A stretch of 64,000 nucleotides of DNA from Sphingopyxis fribergensis (lineage in GTDB: Bacteria; Pseudomonadota; Alphaproteobacteria; Sphingomonadales; Sphingomonadaceae): assembly GCF_000803645.1 (NCBI RefSeq), contig NZ_CP009122.1:2146501-2210500 (forward strand), written 5' to 3'. Positions 18,710 to 29,045 of the stretch are shown here, piece after piece. How positions within the stretch are numbered: the stretch's first letter is position 1; every line of letters starts with the position of its first letter. The notes under the pieces were generated by a model. It searched no databases and was not told the DNA's origin. It saw only the letters and a list, made by a program, of their open reading frames with translations. Both the position numbers and the translations under genes were made by a program.

Positions 18710-19849
18710 TCAGCCATGCGGCTTGATCAGATATTTCTCGCCCGTCCGCTTCGCATTATACGCCTGGGCGGTATCGACATTCATCGCTTCGGTTAGCGAA
18801 ACCTCATGGCTGTAGTGGCTCTTGAACGTCGTCGTCAGTTCGTCGACAACGCGTTTGCGCATACGGCCGACGGTTTCCATCCCGGCCTTCGCCATGAAGG
18901 GCGTCAGCAAGAAGCCCGATAGCGACCAGGTCAGGCCAAAGCTGCGCGCTGAGAAGGTCGTCGGCGACAGGTCGAGCGCGCCATAGATATAGACCTGTTT
19001 GAAGGTGTCCGAACCATAACGGCTGTAGGTCGTCATGCGTTTGACCGCGGCGGCTTCCATCGCGGTGAGGACTTGGCCCGCCAACTTGCCGCCGCCGGTT
19101 GCGTCGAAACCCAGCGTCGCGCCCGTTTCGACGATCGCTTCGACCAGCCGCTCCATGAAATCGTCGGCGCTGCTGTTGACGATATATTTCGCGCCGATCC
19201 CCTTCAGGATTTCGACCTGCGCGTCACTGCGTACGATGTTGACGAGCGGGATACCGTCCTTGGCGCAGATCTTGACGAGCATCTGGCCTAGGTTCGACGC
19301 CGCCGCAGTGTGGACGATCGCGCTGTGATTCTCCATCCGCATCGTCTCGGTGAATGCCAGCGACGTCAGCGGGTTGACGAAGCAGGAGGCACCATCGGCG
19401 GGATCGGTTCCGTCGGGCAGCGGCATCACCATCTGCACCGGCAGGCAGCGATATTCGGCGTACATTTCGCCGCCGAGCAGCGCGACGGTCTTGCCGATCA
19501 GCGCCTGTGCCTCGGGCGTGTCCCCCGCCGCGACGACGGTGCCGCAGCCTTCGTTGCCGATCGCGAGCGCGTCGCCAATGCGGCCGCCCATCGCGCGCAT
19601 GCCTGCGGGCGGGACGTCGGCAGTGATCGACGGCTGGCCGTCCTTGGTCGATGCGCGCGCGGTCGACATGTCCGCGCCGCCGAACAAAAGGCCGAGGTCT
19701 GATGGGTTGATCGGCGCCGCGAGCACCTTCACGAGCACCTCATGCGGCTTCGGCGTTGGCATCGGACGGCGCTCCAGCGACACTTCGAGCTGCCCTTCGG
19801 GCTTCACAAGCGTCAGCATGGTGAGGTTGGTTTCAGGCAGGTCGGTCAT
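18710..19849 (-). CDS. Zinc-binding dehydrogenase family oxidoreductase
   Basis: Medium-chain reductase of 379 residues, NADPH-quinone or enoyl reductase-like. Seen: VKVLAAPINPSDLGLLFGG (GroES-like domain), GNEGCGTVVAAGDTPEA, the Rossmann segment HTAAASNLGQMLVKICAKDG, and LGFDATGGGKLAGQVL. It is slightly longer than the usual 330 residues because of an insertion around residues 60-90 (STARASTKDGQPSITADV). The usual GxGxxG is replaced by ASNLG, so cofactor use is uncertain. It stands alone, 78 bp beyond the end of cysQ, on the same strand. Confidence 0.82.
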   Translation of the reverse strand: MTDLPETNLTMLTLVKPEGQLEVSLERRPMPTPKPHEVLVKVLAAPINPSDLGLLFGGADMSTARASTKDGQPSITADVPPAGMRAMGGRIGDALAIGNEGCGTVVAAGDTPEAQALIGKTVALLGGEMYAEYRCLPVQMVMPLPDGTDPADGASCFVNPLTSLAFTETMRMENHSAIVHTAAASNLGQMLVKICAKDGIPLVNIVRSDAQVEILKGIGAKYIVNSSADDFMERLVEAIVETGATLGFDATGGGKLAGQVLTAMEAAAVKRMTTYSRYGSDTFKQVYIYGALDLSPTTFSARSFGLTWSLSGFLLTPFMAKAGMETVGRMRKRVVDELTTTFKSHYSHEVSLTEAMNVDTAQAYNAKRTGEKYLIKPHG

Positions 19850-19927
19850 CGCGCATCTCCCGTCGCATTTCGGTTTTTCGATGCAACGGATTAAGACGCG
19901 GCGGCGCCGCTGGCAATGCCCTGCCCG

Positions 19928-20677
19928 TCAGTCCGGCGAATATTGTCCGGCGAGGCGAAGCACCTCGTCGGCAAACTCTTTCCGGCAGATCAGCAGGTCG
20001 GGCAAATAGGTGTCGGGATTATTGTAACGGATTGGCGATCCGTCGACGCGGCTGACGTGCAGTCCCGCCGCCTGCGCCACCGCGACGGGCGCGCAATTGT
20101 CCCATTCATATTGCCCGCCGGTGTGGAGATAGATGTCGGCCTCGCCCCGCACGACAGCCATCGCCTTGGCGCCCGCCGAGCCCATGGCGACGAGTTCGGC
20201 GCCAAGTTTCTCGGCGACGAAAACCGCTTCGGCGGCAGGGCGCGTGCGGCTGACGAGCATGCGGAGCGGCTCGTTTGCCGGTTTAAGCGCGACCGGAGTG
20301 CCTGAGGTCAGCGTAACGCCGAGTGCGGGCAGCGCGACCGCGCCCACCGTAGCGACACCGTCAACGGCAAGCGCAACATGCACCGCCCAATCGCCGCGCC
20401 TCTCGCCATATTCGCGCGTTCCATCGAGCGGGTCGACGATCCAGACGCGCGACTGGCCGCAGCGGACAAGACTGTCCTTTTCCTCTTCGGAGAGCAGCGC
20501 GTCATCGGGCCGGGCAGCGCGAATTTCGCGGCACAACATGGCGTTGGCCTGCTGATCGCCAGCCAGCCCCAGTGCCTTGCCTTCGAGCTCGCCCTCGGCT
20601 CGGAGGTCGAGCAGGATCGCGCCCGCAGCGGCCGCGAGCCGTTCGGCCAGTTGTTCGTCCGTTTCCCCCGCGCCCAA
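19928..20677 (-). CDS. cysQ: 3'(2'),5'-bisphosphate nucleotidase CysQ
   Basis: Mg-dependent phosphatase of the inositol monophosphatase superfamily, 249 residues. It recycles 3'-phosphoadenosine 5'-phosphate to AMP during sulfate assimilation. Seen: LLSEEEKD (first metal ligands), WIVDPLDGTREYGERRGDWA (the DPLDGT site, residues ~97-116) and GGQYEWDNCAPVAVAQAAGL (the WD...A C-terminal signature). The start appears to be TTG, 4 bp after the cysNC stop, so it completes a cysD-cysNC-cysQ operon. Confidence 0.92.
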   Translation of the reverse strand: MGAGETDEQLAERLAAAAGAILLDLRAEGELEGKALGLAGDQQANAMLCREIRAARPDDALLSEEEKDSLVRCGQSRVWIVDPLDGTREYGERRGDWAVHVALAVDGVATVGAVALPALGVTLTSGTPVALKPANEPLRMLVSRTRPAAEAVFVAEKLGAELVAMGSAGAKAMAVVRGEADIYLHTGGQYEWDNCAPVAVAQAAGLHVSRVDGSPIRYNNPDTYLPDLLICRKEFADEVLRLAGQYSPD

Positions 20678-20681
20678 TGCC

Positions 20682-22583
20682 TTATCCCAACAAGCGATCG
20701 ATGATCATGTCTGCTGCTTCTTCGGGCGTCATTGAGGTCGTGTCGATACGAATTTCGGGTTTTTCGGGCGCCTCATAGGGACTGTCGATGCCGGTGAAAT
20801 TCTTGAGCTGCCCGGCGCGCGCCTTTTTGTAGAGGCCCTTGACGTCGCGCTTCTCCGCCTCGGCGAGCGGGGTGTCGATGAAGATTTCGAGGAACTCGCC
20901 CTCGGGCAGCATCCCGCGCACCATATCGCGTTCGACCTTGAACGGCGAGATGAAGGCGGTGATGACGATCAGCCCCGCATCGGTCATCAGCTTCGCGACT
21001 TCGCCGACGCGGCGAATATTCTCGATCCGGTCGGCCTCGGTAAAGCCGAGATCGCGATTCAGCCCGTGACGCACATTGTCGCCGTCGAGCAGGAAGCTGT
21101 GCCGGTTCATCCTGTGCAGCCGTTTCTCGACGAGATTGGCAATCGTCGATTTGCCCGATCCTGACAGGCCGGTGAACCAGAGCAAGGCTGGCTTCTGATT
21201 TTTCAAGTTTGCGCGCATATCGCGGCTGATGTCACTCGCCTGCCAATGGACATTCTGCGCGCGGCGCAGGCTGAAATGCAGCATCCCCGCCGCCACCGTC
21301 GCGTTGGAGATCTTGTCGATCAGGATGAAGCCACCCAGCGTGCGATTGTCGCCATAGGCCTCAAATACGATCGGCTTGTCGGTCGACAATTCGACGACGC
21401 CAATGCCGTTGAGTTCGAGCGTCTTTGCCGCGAGATGATCGAGCGTGTTGACGTTGATCTCATATTTCGGCGGCTGGATCGTTGCCGAGACCGTTTGCGT
21501 CGCGAGTTTGAGCCAATAGGCGCGGCCCGCGATCATCGCCTCGTCGGCCATCCAGACCAGCGTCGCCTCGAACTGGTCGGCTGCCTCGGGCGGGGCGTCG
21601 GCGGCGGCGATCACGTCGCCGCGCGAGCAGTCGACTTCGTCGGCGAGCGTTAGCGTGACCGACTGACCCGCGACGGCCTCCTCAAGATCGCCGTCGAGCG
21701 TAACGATGCGGTCGATGGTCGTCGTCTTGCCGCTCGGCAGGATACGCACGGCATCACCCGGCCTCACCTTGCCGCTCGCAAGCTGTCCCGAGAAGCCGCG
21801 GAAATCGAGGTTCGGGCGGTTGACCCATTGCACCGGCATGCGGAACGGCTTCGTTTCGTCGGCAGAGGCACCGATCTCGACATTTTCCAGATGCTCGATC
21901 AGGGCCGGTCCCTTGAACCAGGGCGTGTTGTCCGACAGCGCGGTGATGTTGTCGCCCTTGAAGCCCGAGATCGGGATTGCTGTGAAGTTCGTAATACCGA
22001 TCTCGCTCGCGAACGCACGATATGCCAGCGTGATGCGGTCAAAGATGGCCTTGTCGTAACCGACGAGGTCCATTTTGTTCACCGCGAGCACGATGTGCTT
22101 GATACCGATTAGGTGCGCGAGGAAGCTGTGGCGGCGCGTCTGCGTGAGCACACCCTTGCGCGCATCGATCAGGATGACCGCAAGGTCAGCGGTCGAAGCG
22201 CCGGTGACCATATTGCGCGTATATTGCTCGTGCCCCGGGGTGTCGGCGACGATGAACTTGCGCTTTTCGGTCGTGAAAAAGCGGTAGGCGACGTCGATCG
22301 TGATCCCCTGCTCGCGTTCGGCAGCAAGGCCGTCGACCAGCAGCGCGAAGTCGATTTCCTGCCCCTGCGTACCGACGCGCTTGCTGTCGGCTTCGAGCGC
22401 GGCAAGCTGATCCTCGAAGATCATCTTCGAGTCATACAGCAGCCGCCCGATCAGCGTCGACTTGCCGTCGTCGACCGAGCCGCAGGTGATGAAGCGAAGC
22501 AGCGATTTCTGTTGATGCTGTTCGAGATAGGCGTCGATATCCTCGGCGATCAGCGCGTCGGTGACGTAAACAGGATCGGTCAT
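20682..22583 (-). CDS. cysNC: Bifunctional sulfate adenylyltransferase large subunit / APS kinase CysNC
   Basis: Fused 633-residue enzyme. The N-terminal ~440 residues are the CysN GTPase, with [20 protein letters not shown] (P-loop), [13 protein letters not shown] and NKMDLVGY. With CysD it makes adenosine 5'-phosphosulfate at the cost of GTP hydrolysis. The C-terminal ~185 residues are the CysC kinase, with its own P-loop [35 protein letters not shown] and the lid region [20 protein letters not shown], converting APS to PAPS. Such fusions are common in alphaproteobacteria. It is 1 bp from cysD and 4 bp from cysQ. Confidence 0.95.
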   Translation of the reverse strand: MTDPVYVTDALIAEDIDAYLEQHQQKSLLRFITCGSVDDGKSTLIGRLLYDSKMIFEDQLAALEADSKRVGTQGQEIDFALLVDGLAAEREQGITIDVAYRFFTTEKRKFIVADTPGHEQYTRNMVTGASTADLAVILIDARKGVLTQTRRHSFLAHLIGIKHIVLAVNKMDLVGYDKAIFDRITLAYRAFASEIGITNFTAIPISGFKGDNITALSDNTPWFKGPALIEHLENVEIGASADETKPFRMPVQWVNRPNLDFRGFSGQLASGKVRPGDAVRILPSGKTTTIDRIVTLDGDLEEAVAGQSVTLTLADEVDCSRGDVIAAADAPPEAADQFEATLVWMADEAMIAGRAYWLKLATQTVSATIQPPKYEINVNTLDHLAAKTLELNGIGVVELSTDKPIVFEAYGDNRTLGGFILIDKISNATVAAGMLHFSLRRAQNVHWQASDISRDMRANLKNQKPALLWFTGLSGSGKSTIANLVEKRLHRMNRHSFLLDGDNVRHGLNRDLGFTEADRIENIRRVGEVAKLMTDAGLIVITAFISPFKVERDMVRGMLPEGEFLEIFIDTPLAEAEKRDVKGLYKKARAGQLKNFTGIDSPYEAPEKPEIRIDTTSMTPEEAADMIIDRLLG

Positions 22584-22584
22584 C

Positions 22585-23490
22585 TCAGAAATACCCCTCC
22601 TGCTTCTTCTTCTCCATGCTGGCGTCGCCGCCGTCCTTGTCGATGATCCGGCCCTGCCGTTCGCTGGTCGTCGTGAGCAGCATTTCCTGAATGACCTCGC
22701 TGAGCGTTTTCGCTTCGCTCTCGACCGCGCCGGTCAGCGGATAGCAACCGAGGGTGCGGAAGCGCACCGACCGCTCCACCGGCGTCTCGCCCGGCAATAA
22801 AGGAAAGCGATCATCGTCGACCATCAGCAACAAACCGTCGCGCTCCACCGTGGGGCGCGGCGCGGCGAAATAGAGCGGAACGATCGGGATATTCTCCCGC
22901 GCGATATATTGCCAGATGTCGAGTTCGGTCCAGTTCGAGATCGGGAAGACGCGGATGCTCTCGCCTTTCGCCTTGCGCGCATTGTAGAGGTTCCACAGCT
23001 CGGGGCGCTGCTTCTTTGGATCCCAGCCGTGACTCGCGGTGCGGAAGGAGAAAATGCGCTCCTTGGCGCGGCTCTTTTCCTCGTCGCGCCGCGCGCCGCC
23101 GAAGGCGACGTCGAAGCCGTGGAGGTCGAGCGCCTGCTTCAGCCCCTCAGTCTTCCACATGTCGGTGTGAAGCGGACCATGATCGAACGGATTGATCCCG
23201 CGCTCCTTTGCCTCGGGGTTCTGATAGACGATCAGTTCCATCCCGCTTTCGGCCGCCATGCGGTCGCGCAGTTCGTACATCGCCTGGAACTTCCACGTCG
23301 TATCGACGTGGAGCAGCGGGAACGGCGGCGGCGAGGGATAAAAGGCCTTGCGCGCGAGATGGAGCATCACCGCGCTGTCCTTGCCCACGCTATAAAGCAT
23401 CACGGGCTTGGCCGCGTCGGCCATCACTTCGCGCATGATATGAATGCTCTCGGCCTCGAGCCGGTCGAGATGGGTCAGCGTATCGATCAT
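22585..23490 (-). CDS. cysD: Sulfate adenylyltransferase small subunit CysD
   Basis: 301-residue ATP-sulfurylase catalytic subunit of the PAPS-reductase/PP-loop family. Seen: [20 protein letters not shown] (PP-loop), [20 protein letters not shown] and [15 protein letters not shown]. The open frame runs 50 codons further upstream (to 23640), but that stretch overlaps the LysR gene end and has non-coding composition. The Met at 23490, followed by [14 protein letters not shown], matches the family N-terminus and has AAGGGCGGGG upstream. First gene of cysD-cysNC-cysQ, about 80 bp after the LysR gene. Confidence 0.93.
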   Translation of the reverse strand: MIDTLTHLDRLEAESIHIMREVMADAAKPVMLYSVGKDSAVMLHLARKAFYPSPPPFPLLHVDTTWKFQAMYELRDRMAAESGMELIVYQNPEAKERGINPFDHGPLHTDMWKTEGLKQALDLHGFDVAFGGARRDEEKSRAKERIFSFRTASHGWDPKKQRPELWNLYNARKAKGESIRVFPISNWTELDIWQYIARENIPIVPLYFAAPRPTVERDGLLLMVDDDRFPLLPGETPVERSVRFRTLGCYPLTGAVESEAKTLSEVIQEMLLTTTSERQGRIIDKDGGDASMEKKKQEGYF

Positions 23491-23572
23491 GCCCCGCCCT
23501 TGCCGCCGCTGTTTACGGCGATCAAGCTGTATGGCCTTTTGCCGGTGCAAGCCAGACTTGTGAGGCACGCGG

Positions 23573-24475
23573 TCATGCGAGAACATTGACCTTCGTCTCG
23601 CGCCAGTCGGCCGCGATTGTTGCGATCGTTTCGAGCGCATGAGTCAGCCGCGGCTCGACATCGGGCAAGCTGCTCCATGCCGGTTCCGCGATCAGCCCGA
23701 GTTCGCGCCGGAAATCATAGCCCGCGACCTTCAGCGGAACGATGCCGTCGATCGCGAGCGATACAGGCGCGGTCGTAATACCGATCCCGGCGGCGACCAT
23801 GCGAAGGCAACGCTCGTCGCTGTCGCTGCGCAGAGCAAAGCGCGGGCGCACGCCGTGGCGCGTAAAGAAGCGGCTCGTCACGTCGAGGAACTCGCACGCG
23901 CGGCGCGCGATCATCGTTTCGGCGGCGAGTTCCTCGGGCGCGACCTCGATACGCCCCGCGAGCGGGTGGCCCGACGCGACGAACATCGTGAGCGCCTCTT
24001 CATAGAGCGGCACGATATAGGCGCCTCGCTCGCCTGGGCGCAGCGGGACAAGCGCCATGTTGATCCGGCCACTGCCGAGCGCGGCACGCAGTTCGGAATC
24101 GCTGTTTTCGTTTAGTTCGATCGCGAAAGCGGGCCGCAGCGCCGCAGCGATCGACTGAAGCAATTCGCCGGGCGCCGACCGGATGATACCGAGCTTAAGC
24201 CCGGTCTCCTGACGATCTTCTTCGCGGCCGAAGCTGTCAGCCGCGCGAAAGCCGCGCTCCAGATCGCGCGCAATCGGCAGGAAGCGGCCGCCCGCCTCGG
24301 TCAACCGGATCTGACGGCGATTGCGAATGAACAGCGGGGCTCCGACCAGTTTTTCGAGTTCGGCGATCCCGGTCGACAGCGCAGGCTGCGTGACGCGAAT
24401 ACGCAACGCAGCTTGCGTAAAGCTGCCGGCGTCGACGACAGCAAGGAACTGGCGGATATGGGCGCGTTTAATCAT
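23573..24475 (-). CDS. LysR family transcriptional regulator
   Basis: 300-residue LysR protein with an N-terminal winged helix-turn-helix ([39 protein letters not shown], residues ~10-50) and a periplasmic-binding-like effector domain. It is upstream of and co-directional with cysD and divergent from isovaleryl-CoA dehydrogenase across 102 bp. Two targets are therefore plausible: sulfate assimilation (CysB/Cbl-like) or the divergent acyl-CoA genes, the classical LysR arrangement. Nothing in the sequence settles this; its length is standard for either. Confidence 0.88.
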   Translation of the reverse strand: MIKRAHIRQFLAVVDAGSFTQAALRIRVTQPALSTGIAELEKLVGAPLFIRNRRQIRLTEAGGRFLPIARDLERGFRAADSFGREEDRQETGLKLGIIRSAPGELLQSIAAALRPAFAIELNENSDSELRAALGSGRINMALVPLRPGERGAYIVPLYEEALTMFVASGHPLAGRIEVAPEELAAETMIARRACEFLDVTSRFFTRHGVRPRFALRSDSDERCLRMVAAGIGITTAPVSLAIDGIVPLKVAGYDFRRELGLIAEPAWSSLPDVEPRLTHALETIATIAADWRETKVNVLA

Positions 24476-24577
24476 AGATTTTACTTATGCTAAAACTACG
24501 ATCCTTTCAATTTCCCTATGTTGAATTTTTGGGGCAGTATCGCGCCCTGCCCTGCCCCTCGATCGATAGGTTGATCC

Positions 24578-25747
24578 ATGCGCGCCACCCCCGATTTCGA
24601 CTTTGCCCTCGGCGAAACCGCCGACATGATCCGCGATACGACGGCGCGCTTCGCCGACGAACAGATCGCGCCGCTCGCCGCCAAGGCCGACGCCGAAGAC
24701 TGGTTCCCGCGCGACGAACTGTGGACACAGATGGGAGCGCTTGGCCTACACGGCATCACCGTCGAGGAAGAGTTTGGCGGCCTCGGCCTCGGCTATCTCG
24801 AGCATGTGATCGCGGTCGAGGAAGTGAGCCGCGCCAGCGCCGCGATCGGCCTGTCCTATGGCGCGCATTCGAACCTTTGCGTCAATCAGATTCGCCGCTG
24901 GGGCAATGCTGAGCAGAAAGCGAAATATCTGCCCAAGCTGATCAGCGGCGAGCATGTAGGCAGCCTCGCGATGTCCGAAGCAGGTGCGGGCAGCGACGTC
25001 GTGTCGATGAAGCTGAAGGCCGAGAAAAAGGGCAGCGGTTACCTGCTCAACGGCACCAAATTCTGGATCACCAACGCGACGCACGCCGACACGCTTGTGG
25101 TCTATGCCAAGACGAGCCCCGAGGCGGGATCGCGCGGCATCACGGCGTTCCTGATCGAAAAGGACATGCCGGGGTTCAGCATCGGGCAAAAGATCGACAA
25201 GGTCGGCATGCGCGGTTCGCCGACCGCCGAGCTGGTCTTCACCGACTGCGAGGTGAGCGAAGAACAGGTGATGGGCCCCGAAAATGGCGGCGTCGGGGTG
25301 CTGATGTCGGGGCTCGATTATGAGCGCGTCGTGCTCGCGGGGCTCCAGCTCGGTATCATGCAGGCGTGCCTCGACACGGTCATTCCCTATGTTCGCGAGC
25401 GCAAGCAGTTCGGCAAGCCGATCGGATCGTTCCAGCTGATGCAGGCGAAGGTCGCCGACATGTATGTGATGCTCCAGTCGGCGCGCTCCTATGTCTATAA
25501 TGTCGCCAAGGCGTGCGACGCGGGGCAAACGACGCGCTTCGACGCCGCAGGCTGCATCTTGCTCGCGAGCGAAAATGCCGTGAAGGTCGCGGGCGAAGCG
25601 ATCCAAGCGCTGGGCGGCGCCGGCTATACGAAGGACTGGCCGGTCGAGCGTTACTGGCGCGATGCCAAGCTGCTCGACATCGGCGCGGGCACCAACGAGA
25701 TTCGCCGCATGCTGATCGGCCGCGAACTGATCGGCGCCGGCGCGTGA
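24578..25747 (+). CDS. ivd: Isovaleryl-CoA dehydrogenase
   Basis: 389-residue acyl-CoA dehydrogenase that oxidises isovaleryl-CoA to 3-methylcrotonyl-CoA in leucine breakdown. The isovaleryl-type assignment rests on the catalytic glutamate. [15 protein letters not shown] places a Glu at residue 249, as in human IVD, whereas the usual late YEGT site reads [10 protein letters not shown] and lacks the Glu. Also present are [18 protein letters not shown] and [17 protein letters not shown]. It leads a run of overlapping genes (GTGA junction with the next) and precedes the methylcrotonyl-CoA carboxylase genes by 3.3 kb. Confidence 0.92.
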   Translation: MRATPDFDFALGETADMIRDTTARFADEQIAPLAAKADAEDWFPRDELWTQMGALGLHGITVEEEFGGLGLGYLEHVIAVEEVSRASAAIGLSYGAHSNLCVNQIRRWGNAEQKAKYLPKLISGEHVGSLAMSEAGAGSDVVSMKLKAEKKGSGYLLNGTKFWITNATHADTLVVYAKTSPEAGSRGITAFLIEKDMPGFSIGQKIDKVGMRGSPTAELVFTDCEVSEEQVMGPENGGVGVLMSGLDYERVVLAGLQLGIMQACLDTVIPYVRERKQFGKPIGSFQLMQAKVADMYVMLQSARSYVYNVAKACDAGQTTRFDAAGCILLASENAVKVAGEAIQALGGAGYTKDWPVERYWRDAKLLDIGAGTNEIRRMLIGRELIGAGA

Positions 25748-26094
25748 TCTGGCTCTGGCTGTCGGCCGCCTTCATGGTGACGACGGCCGGGGTTCATTCG
25801 GTTCTGGGCTATCGGCGACTGATCGTGCCGTTGCTGCGGCGCCGCGACGGCCCGCTGTCCGACGCGCTGACGCGCCGCATCATTCGGCTAGCATGGCACG
25901 CGACGGCGGTGCTGATGCTGATTTCGGCGGCCACGGTCGCGTGGCCCGGAACACCGGATGGACTCCTGGCGGCCGTCGGTGCCGGATGGCTCGCGACGGG
26001 ATTGTTCGATGCGGTATATACCAAGGGCCGACACATCGCCTGGCCGGCACTGGTCTGCGCGGGCATCTTTGCCCTGATCGGCGCGTTGGCCTGA
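25744..26094 (+). CDS. Small integral membrane protein
   Basis: 116-residue hydrophobic protein of unknown function with about four helices ([63 protein letters not shown]). The start is a GTG overlapping the ivd stop (GTGA), so translation is coupled. The longer reading frame upstream lies inside ivd and is rejected. It is followed after 2 bp by a glyoxalase-fold gene. I do not recognise a family with confidence. Confidence 0.7.
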   Translation: MIWLWLSAAFMVTTAGVHSVLGYRRLIVPLLRRRDGPLSDALTRRIIRLAWHATAVLMLISAATVAWPGTPDGLLAAVGAGWLATGLFDAVYTKGRHIAWPALVCAGIFALIGALA

Positions 26095-26096
26095 AC

Positions 26097-26510
26097 ATGC
26101 GCGGGCTTATCCATCATATCGACCTGACGGTCACCGACAAAGAGCGTTCGCGCCGCTTCTATGACACGGTGCTTGGTTTTCTCGGTTATCGCCGTTCGGC
26201 GGACTATGATCATGGCAGCGATTGGGACCGCAAGGGCGAACCCTTTCATTCGATCGGCATTTTCGAGGCCCGCGGCGAGGCAGCCAAGCAGCAGCATGAC
26301 CGCTATTCGCCGGGTTTGCATCATCTTGCATGGACCGCGGAGAGCCGGGACGATGTCGATACGCTTCATGACCTGCTGCGCGACATCGATGCCGAAGTAC
26401 TCGATGCGCCCGCCGATTACCCCCGCTATGGCCCCACCTATTATGCGGTATTCTTTGCCGATCCCGACGGGCTGAAGCTCGAATTCGTCTTTGGAGCGAC
26501 AGACCAATGA
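26097..26510 (+). CDS. VOC (glyoxalase/bleomycin-resistance fold) family protein
   Basis: 137-residue vicinal-oxygen-chelate protein. LIHHIDLTVTDKERSRRFYD opens the first module, LHHLAWTAESRDDVDTLHDL the second, and VFFADPDGLKLEFVF gives the C-terminal metal-ligand glutamate. His7 or His8, the His pair of the second module and the final Glu would form the metal site. Possible roles range from glyoxalase to dioxygenase or epimerase; the operon position after ivd suggests something tied to acyl-CoA breakdown, but this is inference. ATG at 26097 is two bases after the previous stop. Confidence 0.85.
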   Translation: MRGLIHHIDLTVTDKERSRRFYDTVLGFLGYRRSADYDHGSDWDRKGEPFHSIGIFEARGEAAKQQHDRYSPGLHHLAWTAESRDDVDTLHDLLRDIDAEVLDAPADYPRYGPTYYAVFFADPDGLKLEFVFGATDQ

Positions 26511-26794
26511 GCGACACGGTGCTGACCGTCCTGCAATATTACGGCGCGGCCGCGGCGACGCTCGCGGCGCTGGTGGTGTCGCTGAACCTCGGGCGGCGCT
26601 GGACCGGCTGGGCATTCGTTATCTTCGTGACGAGCAGCATCGCGCTGATCGCATGGGGTTTCCTGCAACCCGACAGCGAGGGTATCGGATGGCAGAATAT
26701 CGCGTTACTCATTATCAACGCGATCGGCGTCTATCGCTACCTGATCCTGAAAGAAAAACCGGGCGCGCCAGCCAGCAAGGGCGAGGCAGATTGA
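26507..26794 (+). CDS. Small membrane protein
   Basis: 95-residue protein with three hydrophobic segments (YYGAAAATLAALVVSLNLG, WAFVIFVTSSIALIAWGF, IALLIINAIGVYRYLIL) and a hydrophilic tail. The start overlaps the VOC gene stop (ATGA). The spacing of the segments resembles the PQ-loop/SemiSWEET half-repeat in style, but I see no PQ motif, so no function is claimed. It is the last gene of the ivd operon and ends 20 bp from the convergent M13 peptidase gene. Confidence 0.7.
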   Translation: MSDTVLTVLQYYGAAAATLAALVVSLNLGRRWTGWAFVIFVTSSIALIAWGFLQPDSEGIGWQNIALLIINAIGVYRYLILKEKPGAPASKGEAD

Positions 26795-26814
26795 TGCCCC
26801 GCCCTGTCCGGTCA

Positions 26815-28899
26815 TCATCCCCATATGCGGACGCGCTTGTCCGGCGCGAGGTACAGCTTGTCGGTCGGCTGGACGTCGAACGCCTTGTACCACGCGTCAA
26901 GGTTCCGCACCGTCAACGCGCGGTACATGCCCGGCGCATGGCCATCGGTCGCGATGCGCGCGCGCAGAGCCTCGGCGCGCATCTTGGTCGCCCAGGTCTG
27001 CGCAAAGGCGATGAAGAAGCGCTGGTCGCCGGTGAAGCCGTCGATCACCGGCGCTTCCTTGCCGCCGAGCGATGCGCGATAGGCGTCATAGGCGGCCTGC
27101 AAGCCCGCCACGTCGGCGATATTCTCGCCAAGCGTCAGCTTGCCATTGACCGCGAGGTCGGGAAACGGCGTGTAGGTGTCGAACTGCGCCGCGAGCGCAT
27201 CGCCCGCCGCGTTGAACTTCGCCAGATCCGCCGGGGTCCACCAGTTGCGCAGCGCGCCGGTGGAATCGAACGCCGCGCCATTATTGTCGAAGCTGTGGCT
27301 GATCTCGTGACCGATGACCGCGCCGATCGCGCCATAGTTGAACGCGGGATCGGCCTTGGCGTTGAAGAAGGGCGGCTGAAGGATCGCGGCGGGGAAATTG
27401 AGCGCATTCTGGACCGGCAGGTTCACGGCGTTGACCGTTTGCGGGACCATCCACCATTCGCCCTTGTCCATCGGCTTGCCGATCTTGGCGAGCTGGTGCG
27501 CATATTCGGCTTTCTGCCCCGTAACCTCGTTCGCATAGGCGTCGGCGCCGACGGTGTAGCTGCCATAGTCGCGCCAGCTGTCGGGGTAGCCCACCCCTAC
27601 GGCAATGGTTTCGACCTTCTTGATTGCTTCCTTCTTCGTTTCGGGCGCCATCCAGTCGATCGTTTCGACGCGCTTGGCAAAGGCGGCCTTTATGTTCGTC
27701 ACCATGTCCCCGACCTCCGCCTTTGCAGACGCGGGGAAATATTTGTCGGCATAGGCCTTGCCCACCGCATCGCCGAGATAGGTGTCGAGCGCATCGAGCG
27801 CGCGCTTTTCGCGGCCGCGCTGCTGCGGCGTGCCCGCCATCGTCGTGCCGTAGAAGGTGAAGTGCGCGCGATCGATCGCGCTCGGCAGCACGTCGCTGTG
27901 GCTGTTGATCTGATGGAAGGCGAGCCAGTCTTTCCATGCGTCGAGCGGTTCGGACGCGACGAGCGCCGACAGGCCGGTGATCGCGTTCGCGTGATAGGCG
28001 CCGAATTTCGTAGCGCCGTCGAGCTTGGCTGCGCTCATGAACGCGGGCCAGTCGATGCCGGGCGCCTTTTTGGCAAAATCGGCTTTGGCCCAGACGTCGG
28101 CGGATTTGGTGAAATCTTCGCTCTGCTCGCGCGTCGCGTGCGCCTTGGCGATCTTGACCTCGAGGTCATAGATGCGCTTCGCCTTCGCTGCGGCGTCGCT
28201 CTGGCCAGCGGCGGTCAGCAGCTTGGCAATATAGGCCTGATAGGCGGTGCGGATCGTCGCCATCTTGGGATCAGCCGACAGATAATATTCGCGCTCAGGC
28301 ATGCCGAGACCGCCCTGCAGCAGATAGGGAATGACCTCGCCCGGGGTCGCGAGCCCCTGCGTCACGAAAACGCCGAACAGGTTTTCGGTCTGGAAGTTGG
28401 TTGCGTTGAGCGGATCGACGTCGGCGCGCAGCTGCTCGCCGAGCACCTTCGACAGCGCCGCCTTGTCGGTGATCGCCGCGAAACGCGCGAGGTCGGCAGC
28501 GACGGGCTTCATGCCCGCGGCATCGATCGCCTTCACATCGGTAAAGGCCTTGTAGAAGGCGGCGATGCGGCCTTCGTTGGTGTCGGCCGCGGCATCGCCC
28601 TTAACGATCGCATCGATCAGTTCACGGTTGCGCTTCTCGGTCTCAAGCTGCGCGACGTAAAAGCCGCCAATCGACGAACGGTCGGCGGGAATTTCGTTCG
28701 CCTTGTCCCAATTTCCATTGGCATAGGCGTAGAAGTCGTCGCCGGGCTTCACGGAGGTGTTCATCGCCGCCTTGCTGATCCCGATGTCGGTGCCGACGGT
28801 GTAGGCGGCGGAGCTCTCCTCTTTCCCGCTCGTGCAAGCGACGGGGCCTGCGAGAACAGCAGCGGTGGACAGAAGGACGGCAAAGACAGCTTTTTTCAT
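26815..28899 (-). CDS. M13 family zinc metallopeptidase (neprilysin/PepO type), lipoprotein
   Basis: 694-residue exported endopeptidase. It has a lipoprotein signal with lipobox LAGPVAC (Cys22), an N-terminal M13 domain (KPGDDFYAYANGNWDKANEI) and a catalytic domain. VIGHEISHSFDNNGAAFD carries the HEISH zinc site at residues 531-535, and LGENIADVAGLQAAYDAY supplies the third zinc ligand (ENIAD) and the catalytic Asp. QTWATKMR and the C-terminal W complete the family pattern. Probably degrades oligopeptides in the periplasm. Divergent from mccB across 146 bp. Confidence 0.93.
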   Translation of the reverse strand: MKKAVFAVLLSTAAVLAGPVACTSGKEESSAAYTVGTDIGISKAAMNTSVKPGDDFYAYANGNWDKANEIPADRSSIGGFYVAQLETEKRNRELIDAIVKGDAAADTNEGRIAAFYKAFTDVKAIDAAGMKPVAADLARFAAITDKAALSKVLGEQLRADVDPLNATNFQTENLFGVFVTQGLATPGEVIPYLLQGGLGMPEREYYLSADPKMATIRTAYQAYIAKLLTAAGQSDAAAKAKRIYDLEVKIAKAHATREQSEDFTKSADVWAKADFAKKAPGIDWPAFMSAAKLDGATKFGAYHANAITGLSALVASEPLDAWKDWLAFHQINSHSDVLPSAIDRAHFTFYGTTMAGTPQQRGREKRALDALDTYLGDAVGKAYADKYFPASAKAEVGDMVTNIKAAFAKRVETIDWMAPETKKEAIKKVETIAVGVGYPDSWRDYGSYTVGADAYANEVTGQKAEYAHQLAKIGKPMDKGEWWMVPQTVNAVNLPVQNALNFPAAILQPPFFNAKADPAFNYGAIGAVIGHEISHSFDNNGAAFDSTGALRNWWTPADLAKFNAAGDALAAQFDTYTPFPDLAVNGKLTLGENIADVAGLQAAYDAYRASLGGKEAPVIDGFTGDQRFFIAFAQTWATKMRAEALRARIATDGHAPGMYRALTVRNLDAWYKAFDVQPTDKLYLAPDKRVRIWG

Positions 28900-29045
28900 G
28901 GAAATGACCTTATTTTGTCACGGATAGGCAGGCGGCTGACGCGTGCGAAAATCCGGTTTCAATACCAACCATTTTCGGCCTGCTGCGCTTTTCAATCGAC
29001 GAGCGACGGGTTAGTTCCGAACCGACTTCCAGGAGAGACGATACA

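Noticed and set aside
23491..23640. N-terminal extension of CysD
   Set aside because: Overlaps the end of the LysR gene and has Arg/Gln-rich, non-family sequence; the Met at 23490 matches the CysD family N-terminus.
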